60,275 bases of DNA. It comes from Flavobacterium silvisoli (lineage in GTDB: Bacteria; Bacteroidota; Bacteroidia; Flavobacteriales; Flavobacteriaceae). Below are positions 36,263 through 45,312 of this stretch, one piece after another (the stretch's first letter is position 1; every line of letters begins with the position of its first letter). Where the stretch lies: positions 1 through 60,275 of the forward strand of contig NZ_SJPE01000015.1 of the NCBI RefSeq assembly GCF_004329815.1. The letters run 5' to 3'. A model generated the notes under the pieces. It had not been told where the DNA came from and ran no database searches. It saw only the letters and a program-made list of their open reading frames with translations. The translations under genes and the position numbers were made by a program.

Positions 36263-37063
36263 ATGAAAGTAACAATAACCCATATAGACACGGCGTGCGT
36301 GCTATTAGACATTAATGGATTTAAGATTTTAACCGACCCGACCTTAAATAATAAAGACGGAGTCTTGCCCCAGTATGTGAGCAGTCCTTTTGCATTTTCT
36401 AAAAAATATGTAGATCCGGCTCTTACTCCTGAACAAATAGGGATAATCGATTTAGTACTCTTAAGTCATGACCACCATAGCGATAATTTAGATAAAAAAG
36501 GTAGAGCTTTCATCAAAACGGTCAAAACAGTCTTATCAACTAAAGATGCTGAGAGGAGACTAAAAAACACCAATACAATAGGACTTGACAATTGGGATGA
36601 ATTTATAGTAAATAACGAAAAAGTAAACGGATTGAAAATAACTGCCATCCCAGCCCAACATACCAATATAAAAAGACTGGATAAGGTAATGGGAAAAGTC
36701 ATTGGTTTTACCATTGAATGGGAAGGACAACAAAATGGTTGTATATATATATCCGGTGACACTGTCCTTTTTGAAGGAATATATGAACTTCAAAAGAGAA
36801 AAAAAGTTGATGTTGCCATTTTACATTTAGGCGCAGGTGCTTTTCCCTATTTGAAAAGAAATCTAAGAGTTACCATGAATGGCGAGGAAGCTATTGCAAC
36901 TGGTAATATATTAAATCCAAATAAGATAATTCCAATTCATTATGAGGGATGGTGGCATTTCAAACAATCAGTAAAATCATTAAAAAATGAAATTGAAAAG
37001 TCAAATCAAAAAGATAAATTCCTTTGGCTTACTAGTGGATATAAACACATACTAAACAATTAA
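36263..37063 (+). CDS. MBL-fold metal-dependent hydrolase
   Basis: 266 residues. Metallo-beta-lactamase motifs: LLSHDHHSDNLD (67-78), IPAQHTN (near 131), ISGDT (near 168) and IPIHYEGWWHF (near 230), all in order. The first motif reads HxHHxD rather than strict HxHxDH, as in the UlaG/RomA-like branch. Cytoplasmic; the substrate is not predictable. It is followed by a PhzF-like gene after 9 bp, probably one operon with the Crp/Fnr-like regulator. Confidence 0.8.
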   Translation: MKVTITHIDTACVLLDINGFKILTDPTLNNKDGVLPQYVSSPFAFSKKYVDPALTPEQIGIIDLVLLSHDHHSDNLDKKGRAFIKTVKTVLSTKDAERRLKNTNTIGLDNWDEFIVNNEKVNGLKITAIPAQHTNIKRLDKVMGKVIGFTIEWEGQQNGCIYISGDTVLFEGIYELQKRKKVDVAILHLGAGAFPYLKRNLRVTMNGEEAIATGNILNPNKIIPIHYEGWWHFKQSVKSLKNEIEKSNQKDKFLWLTSGYKHILNN

Positions 37064-37072
37064 TAATCAAAT

Positions 37073-37849
37073 ATGGAAAATAATTTAAAAACAGAAGTTC
37101 AAATCATCAATGCATTTGTAGACAACAATGCAGGGGGAAATTCTGCTGGTGTAGTGCTCAATGCTGACCACTTAAGTAATAAACAAAAGTTAAGTATAGC
37201 ACAAAAAATAGGATTGTCAGAGACAGCCTTTGTATCAAAATCAACACTTGCCGACTTCAAGCTTGACTTTTTTACTCCTAAAAGACAAATTGCCCATTGT
37301 GGCCATGCTACGATTGCTGTATTTTCATACCTATCGCAATTAAACTTAATTCAAAACTCAATTTCTTCCAAAGAAACCATTGACGGGACCAGAGATATTT
37401 TAATCACTGAAAATCTTGCTTTTATGGAGCAAAAAACACCCTATTATCAAGAAGTTCCTGCTTTAGAACAAAAGATTCTACAGTCATTAGGAATAACAGG
37501 TAATGATATATTATCTGAAGCGCCTATTTCTCTAGTTAATACTGGTAACTCTTTCATAATTGTCCCTGTAAAAAACGCGACTACTTTAAAAAATATAAAA
37601 CCAGATTATGACCTAATCAATCAAATAAGTGAAGAGTTGGACTTAGTAGGTTTCTATATTTTTTGTACAGAAACAAGCCATCGCGAGAGGGTCGCTAGTA
37701 CAAGAATGTTTGCACCTCGATACGGAATTGACGAAGAAGCTGCAACCGGTATGGCTGCCGGCCCCCTCGCTTGCTATTTATTTGACAAACTACATCTAAA
37801 AAACAATAGAATGTTTGTACGTATTCAAACTAATTTGGACTTTTCCTAA
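37073..37849 (+). pseudogene. PhzF-family isomerase-like gene truncated by the IS element
   Basis: 258 codons. PhzF/YddE-type motifs: VDNNAGGNSAGVVL near the start, GLSETAFV with the catalytic Glu, FDFFTP-like DFFTPKRQIAHCGHAT, and EEAATGMAAGPLACYL near the end. Family members are about 290-300 residues, so some 30-40 C-terminal residues are missing. Its stop codon (TAA, 37847-37849) lies in the IS terminal repeat. The last ~5 sense codons may already be altered. I find no PhzF tail beyond the other IS end. Probably non-functional. Confidence 0.75.
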
Positions 37850-37861
37850 GAGAGTATTTAG

Positions 37862-38872
37862 TTAATAATTCAAAGATAAATGATTTTTGTTTGTTGCTGT
37901 TAATTTTAATTTTTGGTACTCATTTCTGCGATTGATAATTGCCACTTTCTTTAATCGTTCGCGTTCTTTTAAAATTAATTCTCCTCTTCCAAAATAGACA
38001 TCTGCCGGGGTTAAGTTGTTTAATGATTCATGATAACGTTCATTGTTATATCGATAAACAAACTTTTCTAAAGCAGCTTCTAATTCTTCAGGCGCGAAGT
38101 AATTATCAAGTTTTACGACGTTTTTCATGGTTCTGTGATAGCGTTCAATTTTTCCTTGTGTTTGCGGATGATTGGGTCTGCCATGTACTTGCTCCATTTG
38201 ATAATTGTCTTTTAAATACGATTTTAATTCGCTAGCAATGTAGCACGAACCATTGTCTGACAAGAGTTTTGGTTTTTGTTTAGTCATCAATTTTGCTTTT
38301 TTAATAGCCGTATCAACAGTCTGTTTTACATCATCGGCTTTCATGTTTGAGCAAAGCTCCCAATGTACAATATATCGGCTGTAATCGTCCAAAACGGTAC
38401 TTAGGTAATACCAACCCCATCCCAAAATTTTAAAGTAGGTAAAATCGGTTTGCCACATTTGATGAACAAAGCCTGTTTTATCTTTAAATTCATCGGCTGC
38501 ACTCAGAAAAATATGAGCTGGAGCTGTGATTAATCCTCTTGCCTTCAAGATACGATAAACACTAGATTCGGATAGAAATATTTGTTGTTCATCAGTCATT
38601 TTATAGGCTAATTCTCGGGATGATAAATCAGGATAATCTAAAGCTAATTTTACAACTAAATTCTTCTGTTCTTGCGGAATGCTGTTCCATTGCCTGTTTG
38701 ACGCTCTTTTGGTTGGAATTAATCCTTCAACACCATTTTCACTGTAAGCGTGATACCAATTGTAAAAAGTACTTTTGTTGATTCCAATCTCACGAAGTGT
38801 TCGATTAACGCCAATCTCAGAACGTGTAACCATGTGAATAATCTCTTGTTTTTCGGATACTGTAAGTCGCAT
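37862..38872 (-). CDS. IS3-family transposase OrfB (DDE integrase)
   Basis: 336 residues. N-terminal HTH (NRTLREIGINKSTFYNWYHA), then HTH_21-like region, then the rve catalytic core with the DDE triad: WQTDFTYF (first Asp), LLSDNGSCY (second Asp), and QTQGKIERYHRT (Glu). It appears intact. It lies 20 bp downstream of OrfA, with its own ATG. Cuts and joins the IS ends. Confidence 0.92.
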   Translation of the reverse strand: MRLTVSEKQEIIHMVTRSEIGVNRTLREIGINKSTFYNWYHAYSENGVEGLIPTKRASNRQWNSIPQEQKNLVVKLALDYPDLSSRELAYKMTDEQQIFLSESSVYRILKARGLITAPAHIFLSAADEFKDKTGFVHQMWQTDFTYFKILGWGWYYLSTVLDDYSRYIVHWELCSNMKADDVKQTVDTAIKKAKLMTKQKPKLLSDNGSCYIASELKSYLKDNYQMEQVHGRPNHPQTQGKIERYHRTMKNVVKLDNYFAPEELEAALEKFVYRYNNERYHESLNNLTPADVYFGRGELILKERERLKKVAIINRRNEYQKLKLTATNKNHLSLNY

Positions 38873-38892
38873 ATATTTTTTGAACTTTTCAG

Positions 38893-39246
38893 TTAATCCA
38901 GCATGTCCAAGCTTTTTTTTACGACATCGTAACGCAATACCAAATCGGCAACCATTTCTTTTAAACGCTGATTTTCTTTTCGGAGTTCTGCTACTTCATC
39001 ACTGGTAGCTTCTCTTGTGGTATCACCTGCTAAACGCTTTTTACCAGCTTCTAAAAACTCTTTGTTCCATTTGTAAAACTGAGATTCATTGATGGAATAC
39101 TTTCTACATAATTCAGCGACAGACATCTCTGCCCTTAAAGCTTCCATTACGATTTGGATTTTCTGTTCAGATGAAAAGATTCTTCGGGTGTTTCTGCGAA
39201 TGTCTTTAATGAAGTTTTCTGCTGTTTTTTTCTTTGGTGTTTTCAT
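38893..39246 (-). CDS. IS3-family transposase OrfA
   Basis: 117 residues: an HTH_Tnp_1 domain (QKIQIVMEALRAEMSVAELC, INESQFYKWNKEF) and a C-terminal leucine-zipper-like coiled coil (VAELRKENQRLKEMVADL). DNA-binding partner of OrfB. The OrfB start does not overlap the OrfA stop, so frameshift fusion is not obvious here. Confidence 0.9.
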   Translation of the reverse strand: MKTPKKKTAENFIKDIRRNTRRIFSSEQKIQIVMEALRAEMSVAELCRKYSINESQFYKWNKEFLEAGKKRLAGDTTREATSDEVAELRKENQRLKEMVADLVLRYDVVKKSLDMLD

Positions 39247-39292
39247 GATAATTCAAATTTAAAGATTTTGAAAACACTCTCTTAGTTTTGAC

Positions 39293-39904
39293 CTAAATCA
39301 GTCCACTTTTTGCTGACGATTTACACTGCAATTGCTCAAAACTATCTGTGGTTTTACCACACGTGATAGAAATGCTGGTGTGTTTACTATCATTCTTCAT
39401 AATTTGAGATTTATGCTTATCTTCTTGCTTAATTTTCCGTATAATCTTCCTAACATCGCCCGTTATAAGATAACAATCTATTACCATGTTAAAAAGATTG
39501 TCTTCGATAACGACTTGTTTGAAGATTTCTACTTGCATCTCAGCGTCGAGTTCTTCTTCATTCATGGCTTGACAGTCGGCAATATATAAATCCCAAGTAA
39601 TCGAATCAATCTTATCTTGATGCTCAAATAATAATTTCGTAAGCTCCAATTCTGATGCCTCAGTTTTTATGAGGGTATTCCATTTATCAAAGCCGGCTAT
39701 TTTGGCAATAACATGCTGTGCATTCATAAGAGTAAAATTGTCTTCATCGATATCGAAGTCCGAAATGATATCATAAATTTGAAAGTACGTCCGGGAATAG
39801 TCATACTTAAAACCGCCTTTCGGTTTACCAACGACAGGAGTTTGGGTCTTAAAATCTCTGTAAAGATTTTTTGCTTGAAGTTTGAAGTAGTCAATAGAGT
39901 TCAT
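39293..39904 (-). CDS. Conserved hypothetical protein
   Basis: 203 residues. The region LMNAQHVIAKIAGFDKWNTL and ELELTKLLFEHQDKI (about 60-105) belongs to a recurrent Bacteroidota hypothetical family that I know only by pattern. Soluble, acidic centre (NEEELDAEM). The stop codon is only 7 bp from the IS end, so the original C-terminus may have been altered. A -7-like TATATTTG on the minus strand lies at 40054-40061. Function unknown. Confidence 0.55.
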   Translation of the reverse strand: MNSIDYFKLQAKNLYRDFKTQTPVVGKPKGGFKYDYSRTYFQIYDIISDFDIDEDNFTLMNAQHVIAKIAGFDKWNTLIKTEASELELTKLLFEHQDKIDSITWDLYIADCQAMNEEELDAEMQVEIFKQVVIEDNLFNMVIDCYLITGDVRKIIRKIKQEDKHKSQIMKNDSKHTSISITCGKTTDSFEQLQCKSSAKSGLI

Positions 39905-40370
39905 AATATAATCCTTTATTTCAAAGATTATTATCCTGGGATTTTGCGTTCGTATACTTTGGTAGGATAATAAGCTCTGAAGGTTTATATTATCTCGTTA
40001 TTGGTTGATAAAATCTTTGCACGAACGAGCAGGCACACCAAAAACACCTGAGACAAATATAAAAAAATTCCATTTAAACTATTCTTTACTATTCCAAATT
40101 TTTTCAGTTGCTTAAAATAATACATCTAACTAGCTCCATATTCTGAATTGACGTTTAAGTTTTATTTGCCACCCCTTCCCCACGCTCCTAAAAAAATTAC
40201 CGTCACAGTTTTTGTCCCCTCCCTCTTCAAGCACATTGCCTGCCGGCTTTGTAATCACACTATAAACAATGCCAATCAGTTAGCCGCCAGGCAAAGAGCT
40301 TGCCCAACGCACAAAACAAAAACACGTACACTCCGTGACTTGCGCCGGTAATTTTTTCTCCCAAGCTTCT

Positions 40371-40421
40371 TTACATAATGTTGCATTATGGCTCTAAAGA
40401 GACCATAATAACATTATGTAA
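40371..40421. repeat. Long inverted repeat
   Basis: TTACATAATGTTGCATTATG...CTCT (40371-40395) faces AGAGACCATAATAACATTAT...AA (40398-40421) with two or three mismatches. It is the first of three palindromic structures in the gene-free stretch 39905-41112. I find no credible gene in that stretch. Confidence 0.7.
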
Positions 40422-40476
40422 AAAAGCCGCGCACCCTCTGCAAAACAAGAACAAGAGGTGGTGGCTCTATGGCAAC

Positions 40477-40538
40477 TTTTTTAACAGCTATACTGACCCT
40501 AAAATGGTAAGGTTGTCGAAATGTAGCTGTCAAAAAAA
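40477..40538. repeat. Inverted repeat with outer Gly/CAC-rich arms
   Basis: TTTTTTAACAGCTA (40477-40490) pairs with TAGCTGTCAAAAAAA (40524-40538). Just outside lie GTGGTGGCTCTATGG (40460-40474) and CCACCACCATAGAG (40549-40562), giving a larger complex fold. Confidence 0.55.
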
Positions 40539-40689
40539 CCACCATTCACCACCACCATAGAGAACCTTTTCAATTTCAGTTGAAACAATACAGTTATCAA
40601 TAATTCTAATCACGAATAGAGTAGCGGTTTTTATCAGCTAACCGTTTAAATCGGTAGTGAGGTCTATGCTGAGCTTGTAGAAGGACGTT

Positions 40690-40800
40690 GCTTTTATGAG
40701 TACCTTCCCGATTATTTTACAACCAAACAACTGAAAACCAACTTCTGATTTCTCCACACTACTCCCGGCACCCATAAAACCAAATACCAAGCAAGAGTAT
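40690..40800. repeat. Palindromic boundary repeat, copy A
   Basis: TTTATGAGTACCTTCCCGA (40693-40711) begins the element; GGCACCCATAAA (40767-40778) can pair back with its start; GCAAGAGTAT ends it. A diverged second copy is at 44827-44937. The two bracket five small genes. Confidence 0.7.
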
Positions 40801-41112
40801 CATTTTTCATTTGCTCACAACAACTAAATAAATTGCTTCCACGGCCAACCAATGCCACAAAATTCCATAATATATTTAATACTCACTAAATACTTCATAA
40901 TGTACACTTATTGCAAGGCATCGGCTGCCCATGAAATCAATCAGAAACCCCACACTAAGCAAATAAAAAATGATACACTTGCCAGAATACATCTTGTAAA
41001 AAAAAAGCAATTTTTATTAGGAATTTCAAAATCGATTTATTTTTAAATAATGTTTTTTTTCATCCAATTAAAGCTGGTATATTTAATATTTTCTGTAGAA
41101 TAATTCCAATAC

Positions 41113-41916
41113 ATGGGTGTGCTAAACAACATAATATGCTTAGATTTTAATAATTTATCGATAGCTCGCTTAGAGCTTTGGTTGTCAACAACAGATTATA
41201 TAACTGATGACAATACCAGAAATTATATTCGAAATTCCATACGAAATGAAAAGAATGATAGCAATCAAATACAAGTACTTTATATTGTCAATAACGTAAT
41301 AATTGGTAAAGTATTTCAGAAAACATTTCCCGAAATCACCTTTAATATTTCTTTACAAAACAAGATCAAGAAATATTGTGAACCAATAAAGATTGAACAA
41401 ATAGAATTATATAGGTCTGTACTAATCGATTGGATTTTTAACTCAAATCATTCTGATTCCAAGACAGCTTTGGGTTTGTTCCCTTTAAGAAAATATAATC
41501 TCAAATCAAATGATTGTTTAGAGTTAAATGTTATAGTAAATGTTACAGCAATCGATGTAGAGGATTTGGGATTTACTTTAAAGGAGTTATCTATCCCTTC
41601 TAATCCAAAATGGCAACTTATAATTAATGAGTTTAAGAAATTCGATATCGCTAATGTGAATCAGCAAGATATCAAACTAACCACTATATATATTCTTGAT
41701 AAGTATATTATTGGATACAATTTTAAAATGCTCAACAATATCCTGGAACATTTTTTTTGGAATTTTGAATTTGAAAATTTAATACCAAACTCATTCACTT
41801 TTTCATTTGATATCATAAAGGATACATTTGTTGACGAGGAATTTGATGAAAGATATAAGATAGCGCTTGCCAAATTATCCAGTGAAGAAAAAAATCGATT
41901 AGCACTCTTAAATTAA
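41113..41916 (+). CDS. Hypothetical protein in the repeat-bracketed block
   Basis: 267 residues, soluble, Asn/Ile-rich, no signal peptide. N-terminal NNIICLDFNNLSIARLELWL and a central beta-rich LELNVIVNVTAIDV are the most distinctive stretches. Family not recognised. It is first in a row of five closely spaced plus-strand genes; the next starts 5 bp later. Confidence 0.55.
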   Translation: MGVLNNIICLDFNNLSIARLELWLSTTDYITDDNTRNYIRNSIRNEKNDSNQIQVLYIVNNVIIGKVFQKTFPEITFNISLQNKIKKYCEPIKIEQIELYRSVLIDWIFNSNHSDSKTALGLFPLRKYNLKSNDCLELNVIVNVTAIDVEDLGFTLKELSIPSNPKWQLIINEFKKFDIANVNQQDIKLTTIYILDKYIIGYNFKMLNNILEHFFWNFEFENLIPNSFTFSFDIIKDTFVDEEFDERYKIALAKLSSEEKNRLALLN

Positions 41917-41921
41917 AGTAT

Positions 41922-42353
41922 ATGATAAAAATTAATAAACCATCAATGGTATTTACTACCAAAGCACTTTTAAGATATACCGGTACCAACTATAATTATT
42001 TGCAAGAGAAAAGATTTGAAAAGATGGTTATAATTGAAAGGGAATATAATCTGCGTGAGGATTTAATTGTACAACACACTATGTTTGATGGTACTCAAAT
42101 AATGTTTTCAATGATTTCAGGAAAACTATACATCAAAGAAAACGGTTATTACGAATTAAAAGAAGGTCAAAACTTTTGTGATTTTATCCTTTTTTGGGAT
42201 GAAAAATTCATGGTTTTCGAAGGCAACATCAGTTATATGAATAATGTTAATGATAATTTTAAATACAAAGAAGATTTTAAAGCTACTATGATTTTACCTT
42301 ACGATAAACACCTTTTAAAAATTTGGGAGGAGAATAATAAGTTAATTGGATAG
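41922..42353 (+). CDS. Hypothetical protein in the repeat-bracketed block
   Basis: 143 residues, soluble, rich in aromatic residues (YYELKEGQNFCDFILFWDEK). It starts 5 bp after the 267-residue gene, so the pair is translationally coupled and may act together. Family not recognised. Confidence 0.55.
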   Translation: MIKINKPSMVFTTKALLRYTGTNYNYLQEKRFEKMVIIEREYNLREDLIVQHTMFDGTQIMFSMISGKLYIKENGYYELKEGQNFCDFILFWDEKFMVFEGNISYMNNVNDNFKYKEDFKATMILPYDKHLLKIWEENNKLIG

Positions 42354-42398
42354 TAATAACTACAAAAAGAAATAAAACATAAACTAATTTTTTAAAAT

Positions 42399-43220
42399 AT
42401 GCCTGAACAACACCCTTTCACAACCAATAGATGGTTTGAAAATCTTATTAATCCTAGTTTACATGAAAAATGGATTAATAATATTGATAGCTTCGGTTAT
42501 ATACCAAATAAAGAAACCAAGAGCATATTTCTTGGTACATTTCCAATTTGGCAAATATCAACTGGGAACAAAAATCAAGAAAATTTTGAATTTTTTTACG
42601 GAAGTTCCGTAAACGAATTTTGGAATTGTTTAGGTGAAATTTTAGAATTTGAAATAAATACTTTAGAGAATAGATTAAATATTCTAGAAATAAATAATAT
42701 TGGCATTACTGACATTTTAAAACAAATTGATAGAAATCCTATAAATAGCAACCTTGATAGAGATTTAACAGTTTTATCTTATAACAATATAATTGATTTG
42801 AAATGTCAATTTTCAAAAATTGAAAACATTTTTATTACATCAGGAGGAAAAAGTAGAATAGGAAATTTAAATGATAATAATAAAAATGTTGGAACTTGGT
42901 TAAAAAATTCAGTTATAGATAGAAATTTGAAAGGTTTTAATCAAGATGGCTTTGTGAAAGAAATATTAATTGATAATATAAAATTCAATTTGATTTATTT
43001 ATATAGCCCAAGTAACAGCACACGCAGATCAATTCAAGGTATATTAAATAGAAATAACAATTTTGATATTGAAAATATTGATATAAATTCATTTAGAAGA
43101 CTTCAATGGGGTTATTTTTTAAGAAAATATCACTTAGGTGAAACTAATATAAAGTCAATTAAAAATATCTGGGATTTAGTGAATAACAATGAAACTCTAT
43201 TGGACTTCTTTGAAAATTAA
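42399..43220 (+). CDS. Uracil-DNA-glycosylase-like protein
   Basis: 273 residues. SIFLGTFPIWQ (about 44-54), FFYGSSVNEFWNCLGEIL (about 66-83) and LYSPSNSTRR (about 201-210) correspond to the GxxP, FYYG-xxxN-xFW and loop motifs of the UDG superfamily (hypoxanthine/deoxyinosine glycosylase-like branch). The usual N-terminal Asp or Asn catalyst is not obvious, so it may have another base or nucleotide specificity. Probably removes or recognises an altered base; neighbour of an ADP-ribosylglycohydrolase, which raises the idea of a DNA-modification role. Confidence 0.6.
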   Translation: MPEQHPFTTNRWFENLINPSLHEKWINNIDSFGYIPNKETKSIFLGTFPIWQISTGNKNQENFEFFYGSSVNEFWNCLGEILEFEINTLENRLNILEINNIGITDILKQIDRNPINSNLDRDLTVLSYNNIIDLKCQFSKIENIFITSGGKSRIGNLNDNNKNVGTWLKNSVIDRNLKGFNQDGFVKEILIDNIKFNLIYLYSPSNSTRRSIQGILNRNNNFDIENIDINSFRRLQWGYFLRKYHLGETNIKSIKNIWDLVNNNETLLDFFEN

Positions 43221-43228
43221 AAAAAAAA

Positions 43229-44146
43229 ATGCCAAATAACCTCTTCCAAAAAATCCTCATAGGCACTGCCATTGGTGATGCTCTCGGTGTACCTGTAGAA
43301 TTCAAACCACGAACTTTCTTAAAACAAAATCCCGTAACCGATATGCAGGAGTTTGGCACACACAACCAGCCCAAAGGCACATGGTCAGACGACACCTCGC
43401 TGACACTATGCTTAGCTGAGAGTATTAATGAGGGCCTAGATTTAAAAAAACTTGCTCAAAAATTCATTGCCTGGAAAAACGACAACCTATGGACCGCTCA
43501 TGGATGGGTTTTTGATATTGGTATAGCTACAAGAATTGCTATTGAAAGATTAGAACAGGGCGCGCAACCGGAACTTGCCGGTGGCTTTGAAGAGATGGAC
43601 AACGGCAACGGTTCTTTAATGCGCATCTTACCATTAATTACCCATATCAAAGAGATGGAAATACACCAACGGTATGATTGGACAAAAAAAATATCATCAA
43701 TAACTCATGCACACATTCGTTCGGTTATGGCTTGTTTCTATTATTTAGAATTTGCCAAAAAAATAATCGAAGGAAAAGAAAAATATCAAGCGTATAAGGA
43801 GCTGCAAGTAGAAATCACTAACTATTTTGAAAAAAGAAATATTAATCCGCTGGAAATTCAAAAGTTCAAACGCTTACTATGGGAAGATATTTCAATACTT
43901 GAAGAAGATAGTATCAAGAGTTCAGGTTATGTAGTAGATACATTAGAAGCTTCCATTTGGTGTATCCTAACTACGAACAACTACAAAGACGCAGTACTCA
44001 AAGCAGTCAATTTAGGTCATGACACCGACACAACCGGTGCTGTAACAGGTGGAATGGCAGGGTTAATTTATGGTATCGATGATATTCCAGTTGATTGGAT
44101 TTATGAAATAATCAAACATAAAGGTTTCACCACTTTATACAGCTAA
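43229..44146 (+). CDS. ADP-ribosylglycohydrolase (DraG/ARH family)
   Basis: 305 residues. GDALGVPVEF (15-24), GTWSDDTSLTL (about 50-60), NGNGSLMRI (about 128-136) and LGHDTDTTGAVTGGMAGL (about 263-280) are the four magnesium- and ribose-binding motifs, all intact. Such enzymes remove ADP-ribose from protein, nucleic acid or free adducts. It starts 8 bp after the UDG-like gene. No ADP-ribosyltransferase gene is visible in the window, so its substrate is not told by context. Confidence 0.88.
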   Translation: MPNNLFQKILIGTAIGDALGVPVEFKPRTFLKQNPVTDMQEFGTHNQPKGTWSDDTSLTLCLAESINEGLDLKKLAQKFIAWKNDNLWTAHGWVFDIGIATRIAIERLEQGAQPELAGGFEEMDNGNGSLMRILPLITHIKEMEIHQRYDWTKKISSITHAHIRSVMACFYYLEFAKKIIEGKEKYQAYKELQVEITNYFEKRNINPLEIQKFKRLLWEDISILEEDSIKSSGYVVDTLEASIWCILTTNNYKDAVLKAVNLGHDTDTTGAVTGGMAGLIYGIDDIPVDWIYEIIKHKGFTTLYS

Positions 44147-44149
44147 TAT

Positions 44150-44689
44150 ATGGATAAAAGATATTTTCAATTACTTACATTGTTATGCTCTGTTCTTCTA
44201 TCAAAAAATGCATTTTCTAAAGGTTTATCAGATACGATTAAGTTATTTGAAGATGAACATATAGTAGTATTTGATTATGGTCGGGGTAATATTGATTTTA
44301 AACATAAAAGCGAAGGAAAACTTCGCAATGATAATTACAAATATCAAGTACGAAAATTTTATAATAGGCCAATTTATTTGGGTTCAAAAAACAAAACTAT
44401 TATTTCAAAAATTGGATTAGATGCATTAACTAATATCTATATAAAAAAAGCCACCATTTATCAGAACGAGCACTATTTTAATGACATAAGTGTTGATGAT
44501 TCTAAAATAAAAATTATCCATAAAATAGACGGTAGTAGAATAAAATTCTATTATTTAAAGGCCTACTATGTATATGAATACAAAAATGGAGAGTTCAAAA
44601 ATTATTGGTGTGATGAAGAACACACAGAATATTCATTTGTAGAAATATCCATAAATGGCAAATTGATCTATTTTAAGAATATAAATTAG
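44150..44689 (+). CDS. Secreted hypothetical protein
   Basis: 179 residues. A cleavable signal peptide is likely (FQLLTLLCSVLLSKNAFSKG, cut near Ala21). The mature part is beta-rich with many Lys and Tyr (KIKIIHKIDGSRIKFYYLKA). It starts 3 bp after the ADP-ribosylglycohydrolase stop and shares its transcript, yet it is exported while its neighbours are cytoplasmic. Family not recognised. Confidence 0.55.
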   Translation: MDKRYFQLLTLLCSVLLSKNAFSKGLSDTIKLFEDEHIVVFDYGRGNIDFKHKSEGKLRNDNYKYQVRKFYNRPIYLGSKNKTIISKIGLDALTNIYIKKATIYQNEHYFNDISVDDSKIKIIHKIDGSRIKFYYLKAYYVYEYKNGEFKNYWCDEEHTEYSFVEISINGKLIYFKNIN

Positions 44690-44826
44690 TAATAATGTTA
44701 CTATTATAGAAAATCTACATATACCTTTAAACTCCAATATATTACTCATAAAAGTTTCAGGTCTTTACTCAAAACCTAAATAAAGCACCTCTTTATCTTC
44801 ATTTAATATTAAGGAAGTATTGGCAT

Positions 44827-44937
44827 AGCTTTTATGAGTGCCTTCCCGAGTACATTACAACAATACTTCTGAATATAACAACCTGATTGCTGCAGCCTAT
44901 TCTCGGCACCCATAAATCCTAACAAAAGAAAGAGTAT
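44827..44937. repeat. Palindromic boundary repeat, copy B
   Basis: TTTATGAGTGCC (44831-44842) and GGCACCCATAAA (44905-44916) pair at 11 of 12 positions; AGAGTAT ends it. Same layout as copy A at 40690-40800, but the central bases differ. Confidence 0.7.
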
Positions 44938-44966
44938 AAAATCCGTTCCGGAATTTTATACCCTTT
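44934..44966. terminator. Hairpin just past boundary repeat B
   Basis: GTATAAAATCCG and CGGAATTTTATAC pair around TTC. The tail (CCCTTTCCC) is not a T run, so termination is uncertain. Confidence 0.4.
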
Positions 44967-45068
44967 CCCAAATCCTGCAATGGATTCCCACCCATCTTTC
45001 AAAACAACAATGAATTCGGAATCAAAAAAAAAAAAATAAAAAAAGACTGCAAAGGTAAGTTCCGGGTA

Positions 45069-45212
45069 TTCAAAAAAGCAAGTTCAAGCCCTACGGGTTT
45101 CGGGTAAAATCTCCACCCAAGCAATTCCAAACACATTAAATTTTCAATTAGACGATTACTGATTCGTTCATTACTCGGGTAGTATTTTACCCGAAAAACT
45201 TGCTTTTTTGAA
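45069..45212. repeat. Large two-stem inverted repeat
   Basis: Two perfect stems are nested: TTCAAAAAAGCAAGTT (45069-45084) with AACTTGCTTTTTTGAA (45197-45212), and inside it TTTCGGGTAAAAT (45098-45110) with ATTTTACCCGAAA (45184-45196). The right arms are contiguous; the left ones are 13 nt apart. About 73 nt lie in the loop. It sits 100 bp before the DUF6943-like gene. Confidence 0.8.
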
Positions 45213-45312
45213 ACCCTCCACTTGGACGACCGGCTTTCTTTTTTTCTCTTTTTTCTTTTGAAAAAATTTTGTGTGCGAAGCATAGCGGAGCACTTCACGT
45301 AAAGCCGGAACC

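Larger units (their letters stand above)
37846..39285 (-). mobile_element. IS3-family insertion sequence
   Basis: Terminal inverted repeats CTAAGAGAGT (37846-37855) and ACTCTCTTAG (39276-39285) bracket two transposase genes. Length 1440 bp, within the IS3 range. The bases flanking the ends (TTTC left, TTTT right) do not form a clear 3-4-bp target duplication. Together with the missing PhzF tail, this suggests a deletion or rearrangement after insertion. Confidence 0.9.

Noticed and set aside
36263..37849. A phenazine-type biosynthetic cluster, from the PhzF-like gene
   Set aside because: No other phz-like genes; PhzF-like proteins are widespread single isomerases, and this one is truncated.
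40148..40560. Two open frames of about 60-67 codons in the palindromic stretch
   Set aside because: They read through inverted repeats, have low-complexity translations and no start signals.
45000..45298. A 99-codon minus-strand frame across the nested stems
   Set aside because: It is made up of the inverted repeat arms and poly-Lys/Phe tracts; no family-like sequence.
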